Shown here piece by piece: positions 62,835 to 64,000 of a stretch of DNA of 64,000 bases. The DNA is from Pedobacter sp. KBW06 (lineage in GTDB: Bacteria > Bacteroidota > Bacteroidia > Sphingobacteriales > Sphingobacteriaceae). The DNA is taken from assembly GCF_003852525.1 (NCBI RefSeq), contig NZ_QAJL01000003.1, forward strand, positions 1,152,132-1,216,131, given 5' to 3'. The stretch's first letter is position 1. Each line of letters begins with the position of its first letter. The notes under the pieces were generated by a model. It ran no database searches, was not told where the DNA came from, and saw only the letters and a list, made by a program, of their open reading frames with translations. Both the position numbers and the translations under genes were made by a program.

Positions 62835-63656
62835 TTAACCAGGCTTCCCGGGAAGGTGTTCCAGTTTGTTTTTCAGCACCTCATATTCCTTTTCCAGGTT
62901 CCGGAAGGCCTTAGTATTGACGGGATTCCCCCGGTTATCTTTTATCTGCTGCAAATAATCGGCCTCCAGAATATCAAAACGTTGTTTTACCAGTGCGTAT
63001 CCTTGCTTTTGCTTAAGCATTTCGGGGCTTTCCACTGCTCCGTTTAGATTTCCAATGTAGGCACTGTCCGAAATGGCCTTGCCATTGGCGGATTTAAAGC
63101 AGATATAAGCTTCAATAGGTTCATCAAGCCGTTTCTCGTACAAATCGATAAAATACGAGCCCGCATCTCTCCTGCAGGCGTTAATCACAGACATCGCTGT
63201 TTTTTCCAGGGGATGATAAAGAAGAATCATGACGGTATCGTCGTGCTTACCACTAGGGTCCCAGCTTATCAATACTCCTTTTTCCTTCTTTTCGATGTTC
63301 AGGTCATTTGCCCCTGGTAAATTGCCATTGCTGAGTATGACCTTGCTGTAATCCACGGAAATATTAGGATATTCCCCTTTTAAAGCGTGTTTTTTTATAT
63401 AGGAAGTGGCCAGGTTATGGGCATTTCGCACAGTTCCTCTTGCTTCCAGCTCAAAGCTGACATTGATAAACTCAGAGATCCTGCTTACCATTTCCATGGT
63501 CATAGACATCGCCTGGCGGTTGGCCAGCTGATTCCTGCTTGGTTTACCCGGATCGCCGATGGTACGAACAACAGGCTGTCCGTTCAGCATATAAAAAACC
63601 AGGTTGTGTAATTTTCCGTTTAAGGCCCCTAAAGGACCATTTGGTGCTTTTGCCAT
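62835..63656 (-). CDS. DUF6266 protein
   Basis: 273 residues, starting MAKAPNGPLGALNGKLHNLVFYMLNGQPVVRTI, the N-terminal signature of DUF6266 proteins of Bacteroidota. It continues with GKPSRNQLANRQAM, a middle beta-rich half and a C-terminal helical part ending EKEYEVLKNKLEHLPGKPG. No known function. No signal peptide. It is alone, convergent with the small lipoprotein gene. Confidence 0.85.
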   Translation of the reverse strand: MAKAPNGPLGALNGKLHNLVFYMLNGQPVVRTIGDPGKPSRNQLANRQAMSMTMEMVSRISEFINVSFELEARGTVRNAHNLATSYIKKHALKGEYPNISVDYSKVILSNGNLPGANDLNIEKKEKGVLISWDPSGKHDDTVMILLYHPLEKTAMSVINACRRDAGSYFIDLYEKRLDEPIEAYICFKSANGKAISDSAYIGNLNGAVESPEMLKQKQGYALVKQRFDILEADYLQQIKDNRGNPVNTKAFRNLEKEYEVLKNKLEHLPGKPG

Positions 63657-64000
63657 ATTGAACAGGTTAATCGATAATTAACAACAGTTAATATTTTAAA
63701 TATCAACAATACTAATATAAGCAATAAGTTTTATTAAAGTCAATACAAAGCGTATAACATGCGACCAACTACTTTTAGATTGCAATTAAATTTCAACAGA
63801 CAACAATCGGGATTGACAGGGCTGTAGCCCCTACAGGGCCCTGGCAACCTACTCTCAAAAAAGAAACAGAATAGTAGCAGTTGGAAGACTGTTATAGCAA
63901 TACCTACAGCGAGGATACCGGCAGAACCAGAGGAGCTGGAGATGAAGGAGCGTCAGGAAGCAACGCTGGTACGAATAAAAAAAATGGCTGAATCCCTGAT
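63657..64000. other. 344-bp end of window with no clear gene
   Basis: A hairpin CAGGGC-TGTAG-CCC-CTACA-(GG)-GCCCTG lies at 63817-63843. A rightward frame from ATG 63942 (MKERQEATLVRIKKMAESL) runs off the edge and could be the start of a gene, but 19 codons are too few to support it. Confidence 0.35.

Noticed and set aside
1..64000. CRISPR arrays, insertion sequences and tRNA genes
   Set aside because: No regular repeat-spacer pattern, no transposase with terminal inverted repeats, and no clear cloverleaf apart from tmRNA were seen.
63942..64000. Start of a rightward gene at the window edge
   Set aside because: Only 19 codons are visible with no recognisable motif, so it is not claimed as a gene.

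Overview
The window is a piece of a Bacteroidota chromosome, most likely Pedobacter or a close Sphingobacteriaceae relative. The evidence is a tmRNA with the tag GENNYALAA, a SusC/SusD pair under an ECF sigma/FecR switch, a type IX secretion substrate with its PorP/SprF partner, Bacteroidota-type -33/-7 promoter elements, and DUF6624 and DUF6266 proteins. All functions are read from the sequence; no database search was run.

Layout. 1-7.7 kb is ordinary chromosome: the start of a fused 2-oxoacid dehydrogenase E1, a DUF1573 protein, an aminotransferase, ssrA (tmRNA), an SPFH lipoprotein, a DJ-1/PfpI protein, an AraC regulator with a membrane sensor, an alpha/beta-hydrolase lipoprotein and a DUF6624 protein. 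7.7-36.1 kb is a phage-tail locus. Leftward from 34.7 kb it encodes small early genes (one resembling a phage replisome organiser), candidate tail connectors, major tail protein, a tail chaperone with an apparent -1 frameshift extension, a 1497-aa tape measure, two distal-tail paralogues flanking a fibre cassette (FN3 protein, NodB-like deacetylase, fibre with a clan-A glycoside hydrolase core), a tail-tip protein, an M15 endolysin, small membrane proteins, a beta-helix spike and a unimolecular-spanin-like protein. Rightward from 34.9 kb are an S24/LexA-type repressor, an XRE regulator and a secreted deacetylase. No terminase, portal, capsid, sheath or integrase was found, so this reads as a tail-only, SOS-inducible, F-type tailocin-like particle locus rather than a complete prophage.

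36-50.7 kb: a broken SelW-like gene is followed by a leftward gene train, ECF sigma, FecR, SusC, SusD, ethanolamine-type permease, glutamine-synthetase-like ligase, Fe-alcohol dehydrogenase, gamma-glutamyl amidohydrolase and aldehyde dehydrogenase. The enzyme order fits a gamma-glutamylated route from ethanolamine to glycine: ligation to glutamate, alcohol to aldehyde, aldehyde to acid, hydrolysis. This is distinct from the B12-dependent ammonia-lyase route and is unusual in being joined to a SusCD importer.

51-64 kb: a 1734-aa secreted PHP-domain protein with a type-B T9SS tail and a PorP/SprF protein, two membrane proteins, a Dabb protein, a thioredoxin, a GT39-family glycosyltransferase with a GtrA protein, a small lipoprotein, and a DUF6266 protein. 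The last 340 bases hold no clear gene.
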